Positions 17,624 to 26,828 of a DNA stretch of 64,000 nucleotides are shown here, one piece after another. Position 1 is the first letter of the stretch. Each line of letters begins with the position of its first letter. The notes under the pieces were generated by a model. The model was not told the DNA's origin, did no database searches, and saw only the letters and a list, made by a program, of their open reading frames with translations. Origin of the DNA: Fimbriiglobus sp043785105 (lineage in GTDB: Bacteria > Planctomycetota > Planctomycetia > Gemmatales > Gemmataceae). The stretch covers positions 1-64,000 of the forward strand of contig JAYVXO010000257.1 in assembly GCA_043785105.1 (NCBI GenBank), read 5' to 3'. The position numbers and the translations under genes were made by a program.

Positions 17624-17823
17624 TTTGTGCCCTGAAAGGGCACCGGGATGTAGCCACGGGTGGAGCGTAGCGGAACCCGTGGACCGTGACACCCCTTTGT
17701 CAATCGCCTTGAAAGGGCAAAGGAAGTCCGCCGCCCCTCCAGGGCGGTTCCGTGTTGGGACTGGTTCCACGGGTTCCGCGAAGCGCTCCACCCGTGGCTA
17801 CATCCCGTGACCGTGATGCGGTC
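17624..17823. repeat. Structured ~200 bp repeat, family 1, copy B
   Basis: Same block order as the copy at 31-234: GTGCCCTGAAAGGGCAC hairpin, GTAGCCACGGGTGGAGCG, AACCCGTGGA, a central pair, TCCACGGGTTCCGCG, CTCCACCCGTGGCTAC and an end hairpin GACCGTGATGCGGTC. It fills most of the gap between the M24 gene and the pentaheme gene; the remainder (17484-17623, 17824-17977) shows nothing clear. Confidence 0.85.
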
Positions 17824-17977
17824 AAGACATCACCCGCAGTATCCGACCAAGTCTAACATCGCCCCTCACGCCTATCACTTCCCCGATTTCCCGCTTGCGG
17901 CGATCGGGCATCTTCGCATAATCATGGTTCTGCTTGTTAGGCCTGCCTGAGTTTTCGCGTTCCCGGAGATTGTCCGC

Positions 17978-20900
17978 ATGGTTCGTTCTGGGTTTTTCGC
18001 CTTGGCCGCGTGGGTTGTGGTAGGTTCGTCGGTCGTTGCGCAGCCGATCAACCGGGCGGACGTGAAGTCGGGCTTGGTGTTCACGATCGTCGATGCGGGC
18101 GGGACGAGCATCAGCCGATTGGAACCGGGCGTTGGGCTAACGTTGTCAGTGGGTGAGGCGGCGCATCCGCGTTCGACGGGGGGGACGGAGTTTCGGTGGC
18201 AAGGGACGATCAACATTTTGCAGGCGAGCCAGTATCAGTTCGATGCGAATCTCCTGGGTGATGTGACGGTGAAGGTTGGCGAACAGGTCGTGTTGAATGC
18301 CAGCGTGAAGGGCGACAAAGCGGAGAAACACGACGGTAAGCCGGTTGCGTTAACGGCGGGGATTCAGCCGTTTGAAGTGACCCTAAAACGCACGGGTCCG
18401 GCAACGCGGGTCGAACTCATCTGGCGTGGTCCGGGGTTTCGCCCGGAGCCGGTGCCGTACTTTTTCTTCGGCCATTTGCCGAAGCAACGTCCCGCGACTT
18501 TTGTCGATGACGTGGCCCGCGAACACGGGCGGTTCTTGTTTGAGGAACACAGTTGCGTGAAGTGCCACACCGCAACACCTGCCGACAAGATGGCGAAAAC
18601 GCTCGTCGAACGAACGGGGCCAAACCTCGCCGAAATTGGCAAGCGGGCGAACGCCGGGTGGCTGGATTCGTGGCTGGCGGACCCCCATTCGTTGCGACCC
18701 AACACCGTGATGCCGAAGATGTTCAGCGACGACGAAACCGGCGTGGCAGAGCGGTACGCGGTGGTCAGTTACTTGGAATCGCTCGGTGGGCCAATGACCC
18801 CCACTCGGACGCCGACTATCTCCAACGATTACCAAAAGAGCCTGACGAACGGTCAAAAACTGTACCTGACGGCGGGGTGCGCGGCGTGCCACGGCGACAA
18901 GCTAACCCAACCGCCGACCAAGAAAAAGAAGGATGACGACGAAGACGACAAGCCGATTGCCTTACCCGAAGACCAAGCCTATTCCCTCGGCACCACCAGC
19001 GCCCAAGGCTTCTATCTGCTCGGCGCGGTCGGCAGCAAAACGACGCCGGAGGCACTCGCCCGTTACTTGCTAAACCCGCTAGCGACCAACCCCCACGGGC
19101 GAATGCCCAACATGCAACTGGCTGCGGATGAGGCCCGCGACATTGCTCGTTTCCTCTGTCGCCAGACGGATGAAAAACTATCCGAGAAGATGCCGACAAC
19201 GCCGACGGTAAAACCTGCCACGCTCATTCATGCTGACGAGAAGTTCGCCGACTTGAAGCCGAACGACCAGTGGAAAGAAGTGGGTAAGCTGCTGTTGGCG
19301 ACGAAGGGTTGCGTCAATTGCCACTCTATGGCGCCGGGCAGCAAGTCGTTGCCCGTAACCGCACCGAAGCTGGCCACGTTGAAGGGCAATCAGGGGTGCC
19401 TTGCGGAGATGCCGAGTGCAGCCAAAGTGCCAGTCTATTCGCTGGACGCGAAGCAAAAATCCGCCATCGCCGCGTTCCTGAAAGATGGCCTGAACGGGGC
19501 AGGCACCGATGCGCCGGCTTACCACGCCAAGATTGCGATGAAGCGGTTCAACTGCTTGAACTGCCACAACCGCGACGGCGAGGGCGGGTTAAGTGTGGAC
19601 CTGATGGACCAAATGCGCCTGCAGGAAAAAGCGGAGAATGCCGACGACGTTTCGCCACCCCGCCTGACCGGAGCCGGTCACAAACTGCGGACTTCGTGGT
19701 TCAAGAACGTCCTACTCAACGCCGGACGCGCACGACCGTGGATGACGCTGCGGATGCCACAATACGGCGAAGCGAATGTGGGGCACCTGCCGGAAAGCCT
19801 GCCGAAGTTGGAAGGGACGATCGCGGATGACAGCGTGGGCAAAGTCGAACTCACTGCCGTTAAGGTGGAAGCGGGCCGGGCAATGACCGGCAAGAGTGGC
19901 CACGGGTGTATTTCGTGCCACGACATCTCCGGCATTACCGGCGGTGGGACTCGTGGGCCGGATTTAGCCCGGACCCAGGAACGGGTTCGCTACGACTGGT
20001 ACACCCGCTGGATGCACCAACCGCAACGCATGGCCCCCGGCACCAAGATGCCGCAAAACTTCATCGACGGCAAAGCGCTGCTCACGACGTTCTTCGATGG
20101 CGACGGCGACAAACAGATCGAAGCGATGTGGGCGTACTTTTCGCTCGGCCAAGGTTTACCACTGCCCAGCGGCATGGAACCGCCGAAGGGTCTCATCGTC
20201 AGCGCGAAAGACCGACCGGAAATTTTGCGGACGTTCATGCCGGAAGGGGCGGGCACCAAGGCAATTGCTATTGGCTTCCCCGGTGGCGTGAACACCGTGT
20301 TTGATGCGGCCACGTGTCGGCTCAGTTATGCGTGGTCCGGGAATTTTCTGGACGCGACCCCGGTTTGGAACAATCGCGGTGGCAACCCGGCGAAGTTGCT
20401 CGGGCCGAAATTCTGGACCGGCCCGAGCGGTTTCCCCTGGGCCACCACGGAGAGCCGCACCCCGCCCGACTTCACCAAACGGTTCACTGATCCCGCCTAC
20501 GGCTATCAACTACCCGATGATCGCTTTTATGGTGGCCCGCATCACGTTCACTTCGCCGGGTACACCCTCGATCCTACGGGCGTGCCGACGTTCCGTTACC
20601 GGCTCACCGAACCCGACAGCAAAGCCGAACTGGGCGTGCAGGAAAAAATCACCCCGTTGCCGGTGACCGTGGCCGCAGGATTGTCACGGCAATTCGTTGT
20701 CGAACTTCCGGCGGGCAAAACCGGGTGGTTGTTCATCGGCACCGCTACGAAAGCACCGCGTGTCTATTCCTCAACGGGAACGTCGATCTCGCTCGACCGC
20801 AATGATGACAGCGGCGAACTCGCGGCGATCGGCACGCGGGTCGTGTTGCCGACCGACAGCAACGGGGCCACGGTGTTCGACCTGACCACAGCCCCGGAGG

Positions 20901-21061
20901 GAACCAAGTGGCGCATCGTGGCAAAGCCCGACGGCAGTTACCAAGTCTTATTGCGCTTACCCGAACCGGCTCAGGCTGCAAAAGTCGAAGTGGCGCTATC
21001 ACTGTGGGGTCTACGCCGCGACGACGGCGAACTGTTGAAGGGATTGAAAGCGAAGAACTGA
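17978..21061 (+). CDS. Secreted pentaheme cytochrome with PA14-like N-terminus
   Basis: A 1,027-residue exported protein, signal peptide MVRSGFFALAAWVVVGSSVVA. Residues ~20-160 form a PA14-like beta domain (FRWQGTINILQASQYQFDANL). Five heme-binding motifs follow: CVKCH, CAACH, CVNCH, CLNCH and CISCH. The last ~330 residues are beta-rich without a known family. It is probably a periplasmic or surface electron-transfer protein joined to a carbohydrate-binding module. ATG 17978 is preceded by CGGAGATT at 9 nt. Three palindromic CCCAGGG units follow the stop codon. Confidence 0.87.
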   Translation: MVRSGFFALAAWVVVGSSVVAQPINRADVKSGLVFTIVDAGGTSISRLEPGVGLTLSVGEAAHPRSTGGTEFRWQGTINILQASQYQFDANLLGDVTVKVGEQVVLNASVKGDKAEKHDGKPVALTAGIQPFEVTLKRTGPATRVELIWRGPGFRPEPVPYFFFGHLPKQRPATFVDDVAREHGRFLFEEHSCVKCHTATPADKMAKTLVERTGPNLAEIGKRANAGWLDSWLADPHSLRPNTVMPKMFSDDETGVAERYAVVSYLESLGGPMTPTRTPTISNDYQKSLTNGQKLYLTAGCAACHGDKLTQPPTKKKKDDDEDDKPIALPEDQAYSLGTTSAQGFYLLGAVGSKTTPEALARYLLNPLATNPHGRMPNMQLAADEARDIARFLCRQTDEKLSEKMPTTPTVKPATLIHADEKFADLKPNDQWKEVGKLLLATKGCVNCHSMAPGSKSLPVTAPKLATLKGNQGCLAEMPSAAKVPVYSLDAKQKSAIAAFLKDGLNGAGTDAPAYHAKIAMKRFNCLNCHNRDGEGGLSVDLMDQMRLQEKAENADDVSPPRLTGAGHKLRTSWFKNVLLNAGRARPWMTLRMPQYGEANVGHLPESLPKLEGTIADDSVGKVELTAVKVEAGRAMTGKSGHGCISCHDISGITGGGTRGPDLARTQERVRYDWYTRWMHQPQRMAPGTKMPQNFIDGKALLTTFFDGDGDKQIEAMWAYFSLGQGLPLPSGMEPPKGLIVSAKDRPEILRTFMPEGAGTKAIAIGFPGGVNTVFDAATCRLSYAWSGNFLDATPVWNNRGGNPAKLLGPKFWTGPSGFPWATTESRTPPDFTKRFTDPAYGYQLPDDRFYGGPHHVHFAGYTLDPTGVPTFRYRLTEPDSKAELGVQEKITPLPVTVAAGLSRQFVVELPAGKTGWLFIGTATKAPRVYSSTGTSISLDRNDDSGELAAIGTRVVLPTDSNGATVFDLTTAPEGTKWRIVAKPDGSYQVLLRLPEPAQAAKVEVALSLWGLRRDDGELLKGLKAKN

Positions 21062-21145
21062 CCCAGGGCATTGCCCTGGGTGTTAGTTCCCAGTCAGTTC
21101 CCAGGGCATTGCCGTGGGTGTCAGTTCCCAGGGCATTGCCCTGGG
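21062..21145. repeat. Triplicated CCCAGGGCATTGCCCTGGG palindrome
   Basis: Three 19 bp palindromic units at 21062-21080, 21100-21118 (one base changed) and 21127-21145 are linked by repeated GTTCCCAG spacers. They begin right after the stop codon of the pentaheme gene and could form REP-like hairpins that stop transcription or protect the mRNA 3' end. Confidence 0.8.
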
Positions 21146-21256
21146 CTGACAGAACGTCCCTTTCAGGGCCGAAAACCTGCTGTAGTCGGACTCTCAATTT
21201 ATTTTTTCGTTCGTGGATTCCCGGTATGATGTCGCTCAATTTCTGGGAGGGTTTCG

Positions 21257-23599
21257 ATGGTGCATCGTTGCTTGGTTACCGTGCTGATCTTCTGCTTCAG
21301 TCTGCCAATGGTCTTGGCCGAACCGTCCCCGGCGTGGTGGGGTGCGGATGTTGAAAAGGCGTTGGCGAAGGCGAACGACAATCGCGGGGAGTTGGCGAAG
21401 GCGTTGAGTGGGGTGCCGAAGGATCAACGCAAGGGGATGGAATTCCTGATCGCCAACATGCCGGACGCGGACTTGATCGGGTTGAAGGCGGCGTTCTTGC
21501 TCACGAACCACGAACTGGCATACAAAGCGTTGCGGGCGGTGCCGTGGGGGCAGGCCATCCCGGAGGATGTCTTCTTCAACGACGTGCTGCCGTATGCCAA
21601 CGTGGATGAGAAACGCGACCCGTGGCGGCAGGAGTTTTACGATCTTTGCTTGCCGATGGTCAAAGGCTGCAAGACGCCATCGGAGGCAGTTCAAAAGCTG
21701 AACACCGAACTCTTCAAGCACTTCAAACTGGGCTACGCTCCCCAACGAAAAGCACCGAACCTGAGTCCGAAGGAATCCATCGCTCAGGGCAACGCATCGT
21801 GTACGGGGTTGTCGATTGTGCTGAGTGATGCGTGCCGGGCCGTCTGCATCCCGGCCCGGTTGGTCGGCACGCCGAACTGGGCGGACAAACGCGGTAACCA
21901 CACCTGGATTGAGGTTTGGGACAAGGATTGGCACTTCACAGGGGCGTGCGAGCCGGACCCGAAGGGACTCGACAAAGGGTGGTTCGTTGCGGACGCGGCC
22001 CAGGCGAAGAAAGAATCTCTCGAACACGCCATCTACGCGGCCAGTTTTCGCAAGACCGACCAGCACTTTCCACTCGTGTGGGCGCGGAACAGCAAGACGG
22101 TATCGAGTGAGAACGTCACCGATCGCTACACGAAAAACGTGGTCAAGAAAACGGACACGTTCAAGCTGAACATCCGGGTGCTGAACGGCAGCAAGAAGCG
22201 AATCACATTGCCAGTCGCTGTGACGATGAGCGATGAGCGGAAGACGAAGCATGAAGGCCAGTCGCGGAACGAAAGTGCGGACACCAACGACTTCCTGAGT
22301 TTTGACCTGCGACCGAATCACGAGTACGTGGTCAAGGTGGGCGAGGTCCAACAAAAGCACAAGACCGGCCCGGCGGGGGAGCAACGGCTGATTGATGTCG
22401 TTGTGACCACTTCACCCGACTCTGCGAACGCAGTGAAGGCGCTGCGAGACGCGATTGCGGCGAAGCCGAAATCCGTGGCGGAGTTGATCGAGAAGTCTTT
22501 CGTCAAAGTCCCGCTCACGAAGGCCGATGCCGCAGTTGCTCGAACGCTGTTGTGGGATTTCCACGTCGCCCTCGTCCAACAAGAACGGGCACAGGAACTG
22601 AAGGATCGCGTTCTGAAGGAAGGCACACTTGAGATGCCGTTCGAGTTCAAAACCTTCGGGGAGAAGCCAAAAGGTGGGCGCAGCCTGTGGATTTCGCTGC
22701 ACGGCGGCGGCAACGCGCCGAAGGCGGTGAACGACAAACAGTGGCAGAACCAGAAGTCGTTGTACACCTTAAGCGAAGGCATCTACCTCGCCCCGCGCGC
22801 GCCGACGAACACCTGGAACCTCTGGCATGAAGCCCACATCGACCGACTGTTTACGCGGCTCATCGAAGACCTGATCGTGCTGGAGAACGTGAATCCCGAT
22901 CGCGTTTACGTGATGGGCTACTCCGCAGGCGGCGACGGCGTCTACCAACTCGCGCCGCGAATGGCCGACGCCTGGGCGGGCGCGGCGATGATGGCCGGGC
23001 ACCCCAATGGCGTGTCCCTGTTGTCGCTACGGAACGTCCCGTTTGCCCTGCAAGTGGGTGGCAATGATGCGGCGTACAACCGCAACAAAGTCGGCCAGGA
23101 ATATGGTGAGCAACTGACGGCGTTGCAACAGGACGACCCGACCGGCTACCCGCACTTCGTCAAGATTCACGAAGGCAAAGGCCACTGGATGGACCGGGAA
23201 GACAAGGCCGCGCTGCCGTGGTTGGCGAAGCACACCCGCAACCCGATCCCGGATCGCGTCGTCTGGAAACAAACCGGAACCGTTCACGATCGTTCGTACT
23301 GGTTAGCAGTGCCACCGAACACCGCCCAACCCGATGCGCTCATCGTGGCCAAACGCGACGGACAGAACTTCGACATCACAACCGTCGAGAAGGCGAAAAC
23401 CGTGCTGGTCCGGCTCGACGACCGCATGGCGGACCTCGATCAGCCGATCACGATCACCCACGCCGGGAAGGAACTGTTTCGCGGCACGCCAAGTCGCACG
23501 ATTGGGGTGTTGTTGAACACGCTGGCCGGGCGCGGCGACCCGAAGCTGATGTTCGACTCCGAAATCCGCGTGGAATTCCAGGCGAACCGGCGACGTTAG
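21257..23599 (+). CDS. Secreted transglutaminase-like / alpha-beta hydrolase fusion
   Basis: A 780-residue exported protein with two enzyme-like halves. Residues ~100-260 show a transglutaminase-core pattern: the Cys in GNASCTGLSIVLSDACRA, His in NHTWIEVW and Asp in EPDPKG. Residues ~455-660 form an alpha/beta hydrolase of the esterase/depolymerase type with LWISLHGGGN, the nucleophile elbow GYSAGG, and a late His in EGKGHWMD. The last ~110 residues are beta-rich. Start 21257 follows GGGAGGG at 7 nt. The stop codon lies inside one arm of a 49 bp inverted repeat. The substrate is unknown; the active residues look intact. Confidence 0.85.
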   Translation: MVHRCLVTVLIFCFSLPMVLAEPSPAWWGADVEKALAKANDNRGELAKALSGVPKDQRKGMEFLIANMPDADLIGLKAAFLLTNHELAYKALRAVPWGQAIPEDVFFNDVLPYANVDEKRDPWRQEFYDLCLPMVKGCKTPSEAVQKLNTELFKHFKLGYAPQRKAPNLSPKESIAQGNASCTGLSIVLSDACRAVCIPARLVGTPNWADKRGNHTWIEVWDKDWHFTGACEPDPKGLDKGWFVADAAQAKKESLEHAIYAASFRKTDQHFPLVWARNSKTVSSENVTDRYTKNVVKKTDTFKLNIRVLNGSKKRITLPVAVTMSDERKTKHEGQSRNESADTNDFLSFDLRPNHEYVVKVGEVQQKHKTGPAGEQRLIDVVVTTSPDSANAVKALRDAIAAKPKSVAELIEKSFVKVPLTKADAAVARTLLWDFHVALVQQERAQELKDRVLKEGTLEMPFEFKTFGEKPKGGRSLWISLHGGGNAPKAVNDKQWQNQKSLYTLSEGIYLAPRAPTNTWNLWHEAHIDRLFTRLIEDLIVLENVNPDRVYVMGYSAGGDGVYQLAPRMADAWAGAAMMAGHPNGVSLLSLRNVPFALQVGGNDAAYNRNKVGQEYGEQLTALQQDDPTGYPHFVKIHEGKGHWMDREDKAALPWLAKHTRNPIPDRVVWKQTGTVHDRSYWLAVPPNTAQPDALIVAKRDGQNFDITTVEKAKTVLVRLDDRMADLDQPITITHAGKELFRGTPSRTIGVLLNTLAGRGDPKLMFDSEIRVEFQANRRR

Positions 23600-23704
23600 T
23601 CGCTGGGTGGACTGCCACAATCGGGTGGCTATCTGCCTGGATGAAAAACGAACCGCCCGATTGTGGCAGTCCACCCAGCGACTAACGTCGCCGGTTCGCC
23701 TGGA
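23577..23704. repeat. 49 bp perfect inverted repeat spanning a stop codon
   Basis: The left arm 23577-23625 includes the last seven codons and the TAG of the transglutaminase/hydrolase gene. The right arm 23656-23704 is its exact reverse complement, with a 30 bp loop. The right arm ends 40 bp before the next start codon. It may end transcription or be the product of a template switch. Confidence 0.9.
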
Positions 23705-23744
23705 TTGCAACCGCATACCGCTAATTCTTCACCGAGTCCGTCCC

Positions 23745-24809
23745 ATGCCCCTGTTGTTTCGCCGTGCTGCGTTGGTGTTGCCGTTTCTCGTGCTGCTCCC
23801 GCTGTTCGCGGCGGACCCGGCTGGGCCGCTACCGGCGCCGCGCGGGTACGTCTGCCTCAAGGCTGTTACGGCGCCGGTGATTGACGGCAAGATCGACGAC
23901 GAGGCGTGGAAGGCGGCGGCGTGGAGTGAGGACTTTGTGGACATTGAAGGCGGCAAGAAACCGAAGCCGCGGTTCCGCACCCGGATGAAGATGCTCTGGG
24001 ACGACAAGGCCCTTTACATTGCCGCCGAGTTGGAGGAGCCGCACCTCTGGGGCACCATCACCGAACACGACGCGGTGATCTTTCAAGACCCGGATTTTGA
24101 AGTGTTCCTCGACCCCGACGGGGACAGCCATCTCTACGCCGAGTTGGAGTTGAACGCCAAGAACACGACCTGGGATTTGCTGCTGACGAAGCCGTACAAG
24201 GACGGCGGTAAGGCCCTCAACGGCTGGGAGATCATCGGCCTCAAAACAGCGGTGGCACTGAAGGGCACTTTGAACAACCCGCGTGACACCGATACGGGGT
24301 GGACGGTTGAAATCGCGTGGCCGTGGGAGGGGATCAAGGAGCTATCGAACACGCCGGTGCCGCCCAAGGACGGCGATCGGATGCGGGTCAATTTTTCCCG
24401 CGTGGAGTGGGACACGACCGTCGAAAACGGCAAGTACGTGAAGGTGAAGGATCGCCCGGAACACAACTGGGTGTGGTCGCCGCAAGGGGTGATCGACATG
24501 CACCGCCCGGAGCGCTGGGGGTATCTGCAATTCAGTACGAAGCCCACCGGGAACGTCGCCTACATTCCGGACGCCGCTCAGGGTGTGAAGGATTTATTGC
24601 ACGAGGTGTACTACGCCCAACGTGACTACCACAAGCAGAAGGGCGCCTTCGCCAAGAACTTGGCTGATCTTCAAGTGAAGAACCACGCCCTGGGTTCGTC
24701 GACAATTGAGGTCACCCGTAACGGCTTTGAAGCGAGCCTGACCGCACCGAAATCCGCTGGCGGCAAACAATGGACCATCACCCACGACAGCCACATTAGC
24801 GCGAAGTGA
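23745..24809 (+). CDS. Secreted carbohydrate-binding family 9-like protein
   Basis: A 354-residue protein with signal peptide MPLLFRRAALVLPFLVLLPLFA. Residues ~30-270 match the CBM9-like pattern: VIDGKIDDEAWKAAAW, RMKMLWDDKALYIAAELEEP, DPDFEVFLDPDGD, ELELNAKNTTWDLLL and GWTVEIAWPWEG. The last ~70 residues form a separate small domain (LLHEVYYAQRDYHKQKGAFA) that recalls pilin-like regions. It probably binds sugars at the cell surface. The longer frame from 23607 crosses the inverted repeat and is not used. Confidence 0.85.
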   Translation: MPLLFRRAALVLPFLVLLPLFAADPAGPLPAPRGYVCLKAVTAPVIDGKIDDEAWKAAAWSEDFVDIEGGKKPKPRFRTRMKMLWDDKALYIAAELEEPHLWGTITEHDAVIFQDPDFEVFLDPDGDSHLYAELELNAKNTTWDLLLTKPYKDGGKALNGWEIIGLKTAVALKGTLNNPRDTDTGWTVEIAWPWEGIKELSNTPVPPKDGDRMRVNFSRVEWDTTVENGKYVKVKDRPEHNWVWSPQGVIDMHRPERWGYLQFSTKPTGNVAYIPDAAQGVKDLLHEVYYAQRDYHKQKGAFAKNLADLQVKNHALGSSTIEVTRNGFEASLTAPKSAGGKQWTITHDSHISAK

Positions 24810-24829
24810 CATCCCACCGCAAAGTGAGA

Positions 24830-25714
24830 TCAGGTTGTCGCGTGGTACTTGCGATAAATCCCGCTCAGCCCGAGCGGTTCGATTTTCAAATCCTGAAGGG
24901 GACGCTGCGCCAACCAACTGAGCAAAGCGGGCAACGGGCCACGGTGTTCATAGCTGAAGTGGCCGTCATCCGTGATGCAATCTGCCGGGAGGTCTTCCCC
25001 ATCCTGGCCGTTTTTTGGTACGTCACCCAGAATTCGGGCCGTGACCTGGCGGCCATCTCGCAACGGGGCCATGTCTTGCAGATGCACCAACTCGCCCTTG
25101 CGAAGTATCAGAACGCGATCGCACACCGCTTCCACTTCTTGCAACACGTGCGACGAGAACAGGACCGACTTTCCCGACACTTTCGCCAACAACAATTGTT
25201 CCAGGAGTTCGTCCCGCATGTTCGGGTCGAGCGTGTTGGTCGGTTCATCGAGAATGATGAGCGGCACGTCCGGGATCAGCACCGTCAGCAGGGCAATCTT
25301 ACGTTTCATTCCCGACGACATGTTGGTGAGCGGTTGATCGGGGTCGATGTCGAGTTTCTTGGCCAACTCATCGACCTGCGGTCCAGGCTTCTCGCCCCGA
25401 AGTTTCCCGAGAAACCGGATCAGTTGTCGCCCGGTCATCGAGTCGTACAACCGCAGTTCACCCGGCAAATACGCCACCTGCTTGCGGGCTTCCACGCTCT
25501 GATGCCAACAGTCGAACCCACCAAGCGTCGCGCGCCCCGAAGTCGGACGCAAGAACCCCAGGAACGACCGCAACGCCGTAGTTTTACCGGAGCCGTTCGG
25601 CCCCAACAGTCCGACGACTTCGCCCGGCGCGATCTGCAAACAGAGTTGGCTGAGCGCGCGAAAGTGGCCGTAGTCTTTCGTGAGTTGGTCCGCAACGAGG
25701 ATGGGTGGCGGCAT
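24830..25714 (-). CDS. ABC transporter ATP-binding protein
   Basis: A 294-residue ATPase of the ABC-2 exporter type. Walker A is GPNGSGKTT, the signature is MSSGMKRKIAL (a variant of LSGGQ), Walker B is LIILDEPTNTLDP, and the switch His is in FSSHVLQEVE. After ~220 residues there is a C-terminal extension ending in LKIEPLGLSGIYRKYHA, common in ATPases that pair with large permeases. No permease is adjacent, so it may be an orphan or use the permease-like protein near 64 kb or another elsewhere. Start 25714 was preferred over 25765. Confidence 0.9.
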   Translation of the reverse strand: MPPPILVADQLTKDYGHFRALSQLCLQIAPGEVVGLLGPNGSGKTTALRSFLGFLRPTSGRATLGGFDCWHQSVEARKQVAYLPGELRLYDSMTGRQLIRFLGKLRGEKPGPQVDELAKKLDIDPDQPLTNMSSGMKRKIALLTVLIPDVPLIILDEPTNTLDPNMRDELLEQLLLAKVSGKSVLFSSHVLQEVEAVCDRVLILRKGELVHLQDMAPLRDGRQVTARILGDVPKNGQDGEDLPADCITDDGHFSYEHRGPLPALLSWLAQRPLQDLKIEPLGLSGIYRKYHATT

Positions 25715-25816
25715 GGGTGACCAGTTTTGGGTGTGGACGCCCACGAATCCGGATCCGTGGGCCAAATGGGTTCAGAACTATAAGTCTATAGACCAGTGAA
25801 TCCTTGGAGGTTCCCC

Positions 25817-26485
25817 ATGCCCGATCCAACGCCGATCCCTCCGCGTCCGTTCAATCCCCCGCCACGATTGGTCGATACTCGCCTTCCGCCGTCAGGGTAT
25901 GTCCCAGTTACAATCACTCGTGGGTTCCAAGCCACTTACGGCAACTTGGACGCGGTCGAGCGACCGTGGGGTCCGGACCGGGCACGTCTCGTCGAGGAGC
26001 TTCTCTCACACGACGAGACACTAGAAAATGCCCACTGGGATTGGCGGAATAAAGCTCGTCGGCCAAAGGATTGGCACTGCATTGCGACGGTCGAGTGTGA
26101 CAATCAGACCCAGGGCATCATGGCGATTGAGAACTTGCTAAGACGATCGGAACTGACGCCGAACACTTGGTTGCTGTACGTTGACATCTTGGAAGCCGCC
26201 CCGTGGAATTATCGCGTCCCACAGGATCGCAACAAACCCGTCGTCCGGGAGGCACGGTACAAAGGTGTTGGAACGCTCTTGCTCGGCGAAGCAATCCGAA
26301 TGAGCATCGGGACCACGGCGGGAGACCGCGTGGGCTTACACGCCCTGCCGCAAGCCGAACACTTCTATGAGCACAGCGGTATGACCCGCATCGGCCCCGA
26401 TCCGAACTGTTACAACTTGGTATATTTCGAGTATCCTGATGGTGTCGCCGCTATCCAACTCACAAGCATGGGGCTTTCGATATGA
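25817..26485 (+). CDS. GNAT-like N-acetyltransferase
   Basis: A 222-residue protein. A Pro-rich N-terminus precedes an alpha/beta domain whose second half has an acetyl-CoA-loop-like RYKGVGTLLLGEAIRMSIG and the late GNAT pattern HALPQAEHFYEHSGMTRIG. The substrate is unknown; it could modify a protein or small molecule. ATG 25817 follows a clear GGAGG at 25806-25810. Its stop codon overlaps the next start (ATGA at 26482-26485), so the two proteins are probably made together. Confidence 0.75.
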   Translation: MPDPTPIPPRPFNPPPRLVDTRLPPSGYVPVTITRGFQATYGNLDAVERPWGPDRARLVEELLSHDETLENAHWDWRNKARRPKDWHCIATVECDNQTQGIMAIENLLRRSELTPNTWLLYVDILEAAPWNYRVPQDRNKPVVREARYKGVGTLLLGEAIRMSIGTTAGDRVGLHALPQAEHFYEHSGMTRIGPDPNCYNLVYFEYPDGVAAIQLTSMGLSI

Positions 26486-26790
26486 ACGGACCCGAACAAG
26501 GCGTGACACGCGACTCGGATTGCGAAGGCGACCTAATGTCGAGTCGCGCGACGGGAAGGCTCACCCTGCCCATTTCAGACGAAGATCTTTTCCGCCTCCA
26601 AGAAGCACGGAACGACCCGGCGTTCTACAACGCTGTGGTCAACGAAATGGTTGTCACTGCTGGTTGGATGCCGAAGCCGACGGTCGAACCGCAACAGTTC
26701 CTGTTGCCTCCTACGTCTGCCGAACAAACGAACCGTGAAGCACCCCAGAAGGTCTCCTCGATCACAGAAGTCACATCTGCGAGTCATTAG
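26482..26790 (+). CDS. Small hypothetical protein coupled to the GNAT gene
   Basis: A 102-residue, largely polar protein with no signal peptide or known domain. A central helix (ISDEDLFRLQEARNDPAFYNAVVNEMV) is followed by a Pro/Gln-rich tail. It begins at the ATGA overlap with the GNAT gene, which argues that it is real and a functional partner. A toxin-antitoxin arrangement was considered, but no DUF1778/RHH pattern is visible. Confidence 0.55.
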   Translation: MNGPEQGVTRDSDCEGDLMSSRATGRLTLPISDEDLFRLQEARNDPAFYNAVVNEMVVTAGWMPKPTVEPQQFLLPPTSAEQTNREAPQKVSSITEVTSASH

Positions 26791-26828
26791 GATCGCGTCG
26801 GTAGTAACACCATTTTTGAGATGAACCC

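Noticed and set aside
17507..17791. Minus-strand 94-codon frame
   Set aside because: It lies in repeat family 1; similar frames appear in the other copies only because the repeat is conserved.
26482..26790. Antitoxin partner of a GNAT toxin (DUF1778 type)
   Set aside because: No ribbon-helix-helix pattern, and the gene order is reversed compared with known pairs.
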